From assembly GCA_003575245.1 (NCBI GenBank), contig NMQN01000600.1:1-6226 (forward strand): a stretch of 6,226 nt of DNA. The letters run 5' to 3'. Made by a program: the position numbers and the translations under genes. Of the stretch, positions 5,797-6,226 are shown one piece after another (the first letter of the stretch is position 1; each line of letters starts with the position of its first letter). The notes beneath the pieces are model-generated. The model did not search any database, was not told the origin of the DNA, and saw nothing but the letters and a program-made list of their open reading frames with translations. The DNA is from Candidatus Atribacteria bacterium 1244-E10-H5-B2. Lineage in GTDB: Bacteria > Atribacterota > JS1 > SB-45 > 34-128.

Positions 5797-5857
5797 TCGA
5801 ATAGGTGCAAGTTTTTAATTAAAATAGCGATATTTCGCTTATGATTATACCTATCGA
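5797..5857. repeat. nested inverted repeats (imperfect outer arms, inner hairpin)
   Basis: TCGAATAGGT at 5797-5806 pairs with ACCTATCGA at 5849-5857 over nine base pairs with one bulged A. Within the enclosed AT-rich stretch, AGCGA (5826-5830) and TCGCT (5835-5839) form a hairpin with a four-base TATT loop. This could be a cruciform, a regulatory RNA structure, or the arms of another decayed element. No T run follows on the plus strand (A run instead), whereas on the minus strand the outer arm is preceded by T-rich sequence. Confidence 0.4.
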
Positions 5858-5906
5858 AAAAAACAGGGGGCTTAAAAGGCAAATTTCGAGGTTTTATTTT
5901 AGCTAA
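5841..5906 (+). pseudogene. possible N-terminal stub of a NifX/NifB-C-type (dinitrogenase Fe-Mo cofactor biosynthesis) protein
   Basis: ATG 5841 opens a 21-codon frame that reads MIIPIEKNRGLKRQIS and then RFYFS-stop. The start resembles the family consensus, roughly I-A-I-P-V-x-E-N-R-G-L-x-S-x-I-S-x-H-F-G-R-A-P-Y-F. If so, the residues between IS and the aromatic end have been lost and the rest of the roughly 110-120 residue protein is absent. No ribosome binding site is visible and the ATG overlaps an arm of the inverted repeat. The match is short and made by eye; it may be chance. Confidence 0.25.
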
Positions 5907-5935
5907 ATTAGCAGAAAAGCCTTATATTTTATAAC
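5902..5935 (+). promoter_or_regulatory. weak promoter candidate and dyad upstream of the last gene
   Basis: TTAGCA at 5908-5913 and TATAAC at 5930-5935 are separated by 16 bases and resemble a sigma-A type -35/-10 pair. A perfect dyad GCTAA-A-TTAGC (5902-5912) overlaps the -35 element and could be an operator. A start near 5942 would give a leader of about 130 bases before ATG 6075. The elements are weak and no experiment supports them. Confidence 0.22.
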
Positions 5936-5987
5936 TTTCAGGATTTAAAGCTAAAAAGGGGGTGGTAAAAAGGTATCGGGTGGGTTA

Positions 5988-6071
5988 AAGAAAGGCATTG
6001 TAGGCTACTCAGGAGCTTTAGGAAGGGCTATTCTGAGCAAGTTATTAATAAAACATAAAGGGGGATTTTAA
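5988..6071 (+). pseudogene. possible Rossmann-fold N-terminal stub (DapB/ArgC-like dehydrogenase)
   Basis: The frame reads KKGIVGYSGALGRAILSKLL and ends IKHKGGF-stop. KKGIVGYSGALGRAIL fits a nucleotide-binding beta-alpha start with a G-x-x-G-x-x-G pattern, as at the N-termini of NAD(P)-dependent reductases such as DapB-like or ArgC-like enzymes. The frame is open from 5955 but has no ATG, GTG or TTG before the motif, and it stops after the first helix, at the ribosome binding site of the next gene. It therefore cannot encode a working enzyme. The reading as a gene remnant rests on one motif. Confidence 0.35.
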
Positions 6072-6074
6072 ATT

Positions 6075-6226
6075 ATGAAAAGGAAATATTTTTTAGTAGG
6101 TTTAGTTTTAATATTAGCTATGTTTTTTATGATTAATACTTCCGGCATCGATGCAATGATGTATAAGATATTAGATAGCGAAGGGAATGTCGTTCGTATA
6201 GTTAGTAATCCTGTCCTGTCAATTAA
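6075..6226 (+). CDS. N-terminal part of a secreted or membrane-anchored protein, incomplete at window end
   Basis: ATG 6075 is preceded by AAAGGGGGA (6057-6065), a good ribosome site at a suitable distance. The first 50 residues are visible. MKRKY plus a hydrophobic run (residues 6-20, FLVGLVLILAMFFMI) form a signal peptide or membrane anchor; there is no lipobox Cys. After it comes MMYKILDSEGNVVRIVSNP, which has the look of a short beta hairpin (Y-K-I-x-D-x-x-G-N-V-V-R-I). The remainder lies outside the window and I cannot assign a family. It is separated from the GH13 gene by about 440 bases of non-coding and decayed sequence, so it probably has its own promoter. Confidence 0.65.
   Translation, partial: MKRKYFLVGLVLILAMFFMINTSGIDAMMYKILDSEGNVVRIVSNPVLSI

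Noticed and set aside
5871..5920. Cyclic-di-GMP riboswitch (AAAAGGCAAA resembles the start of the motif)
   Set aside because: The GACGCAAAGCC core and the paired arms are not present downstream.

Overview
The window appears to come from an anaerobic, probably diderm bacterium with a Firmicutes-like expression style. Shine-Dalgarno sequences are strong and purine-rich (AGGAGG and GGGGGTG types), base composition is AT-rich, and the sugar-binding protein has a type I signal peptide without a lipobox cysteine. That combination suits groups such as Halanaerobiales, Atribacterota or similar lineages. No marker gene is present, so this placement is only an inference.

Bases 1-811 hold a run of very small genes of phage or plasmid flavour. 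The first is a highly basic repeat-containing protein, followed by a small zinc-ribbon protein. After them come two short frames that read well as a helix-turn-helix/coiled-coil protein and a second zinc-ribbon-like protein. Each of these two is interrupted by one in-frame TAA, so they look decayed. Bases 812-928 are a leader with two conspicuous Shine-Dalgarno-like sequences that start no convincing gene.

Bases 929-4049 form a CUT1-type carbohydrate ABC importer operon: a secreted binding protein, a stem-loop just behind it, then two inner-membrane permeases (MalF/UgpA-like and MalG/UgpE-like). The ATPase gene that would normally follow is reduced to its ribosome binding site and first ~26 recognisable codons (4086-4178) and stops before the Walker A motif. 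Immediately after, at 4222-5634, lies an intact cytoplasmic GH13 enzyme of the neopullulanase/cyclomaltodextrinase kind, visibly more AT-rich than the transporter genes. The simplest reading is that the binding protein and permeases import an alpha-glucan oligosaccharide, an ATPase encoded elsewhere (MsmX-like) energises uptake, and the GH13 enzyme cleaves the sugar inside the cell. The binding protein alone does not prove the substrate.

Bases 5635-6074 contain no full gene but are rich in structure. There is a GC-rich 145-bp segment bounded by perfect 9-bp inverted repeats and flanked by GAT on both sides (possible miniature element or structured RNA). Next come a second nested inverted repeat and two possible N-terminal gene stubs, one like the Fe-Mo-cofactor-biosynthesis (NifX/NifB C-terminal) family and one like a Rossmann-fold dehydrogenase. 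At 6075 a new gene for a secreted or membrane-anchored protein starts and runs out of the window. The recurring theme is short 5' gene stubs and interrupted small genes around an intact transporter-enzyme pair, indicating a frequently rearranged locus.
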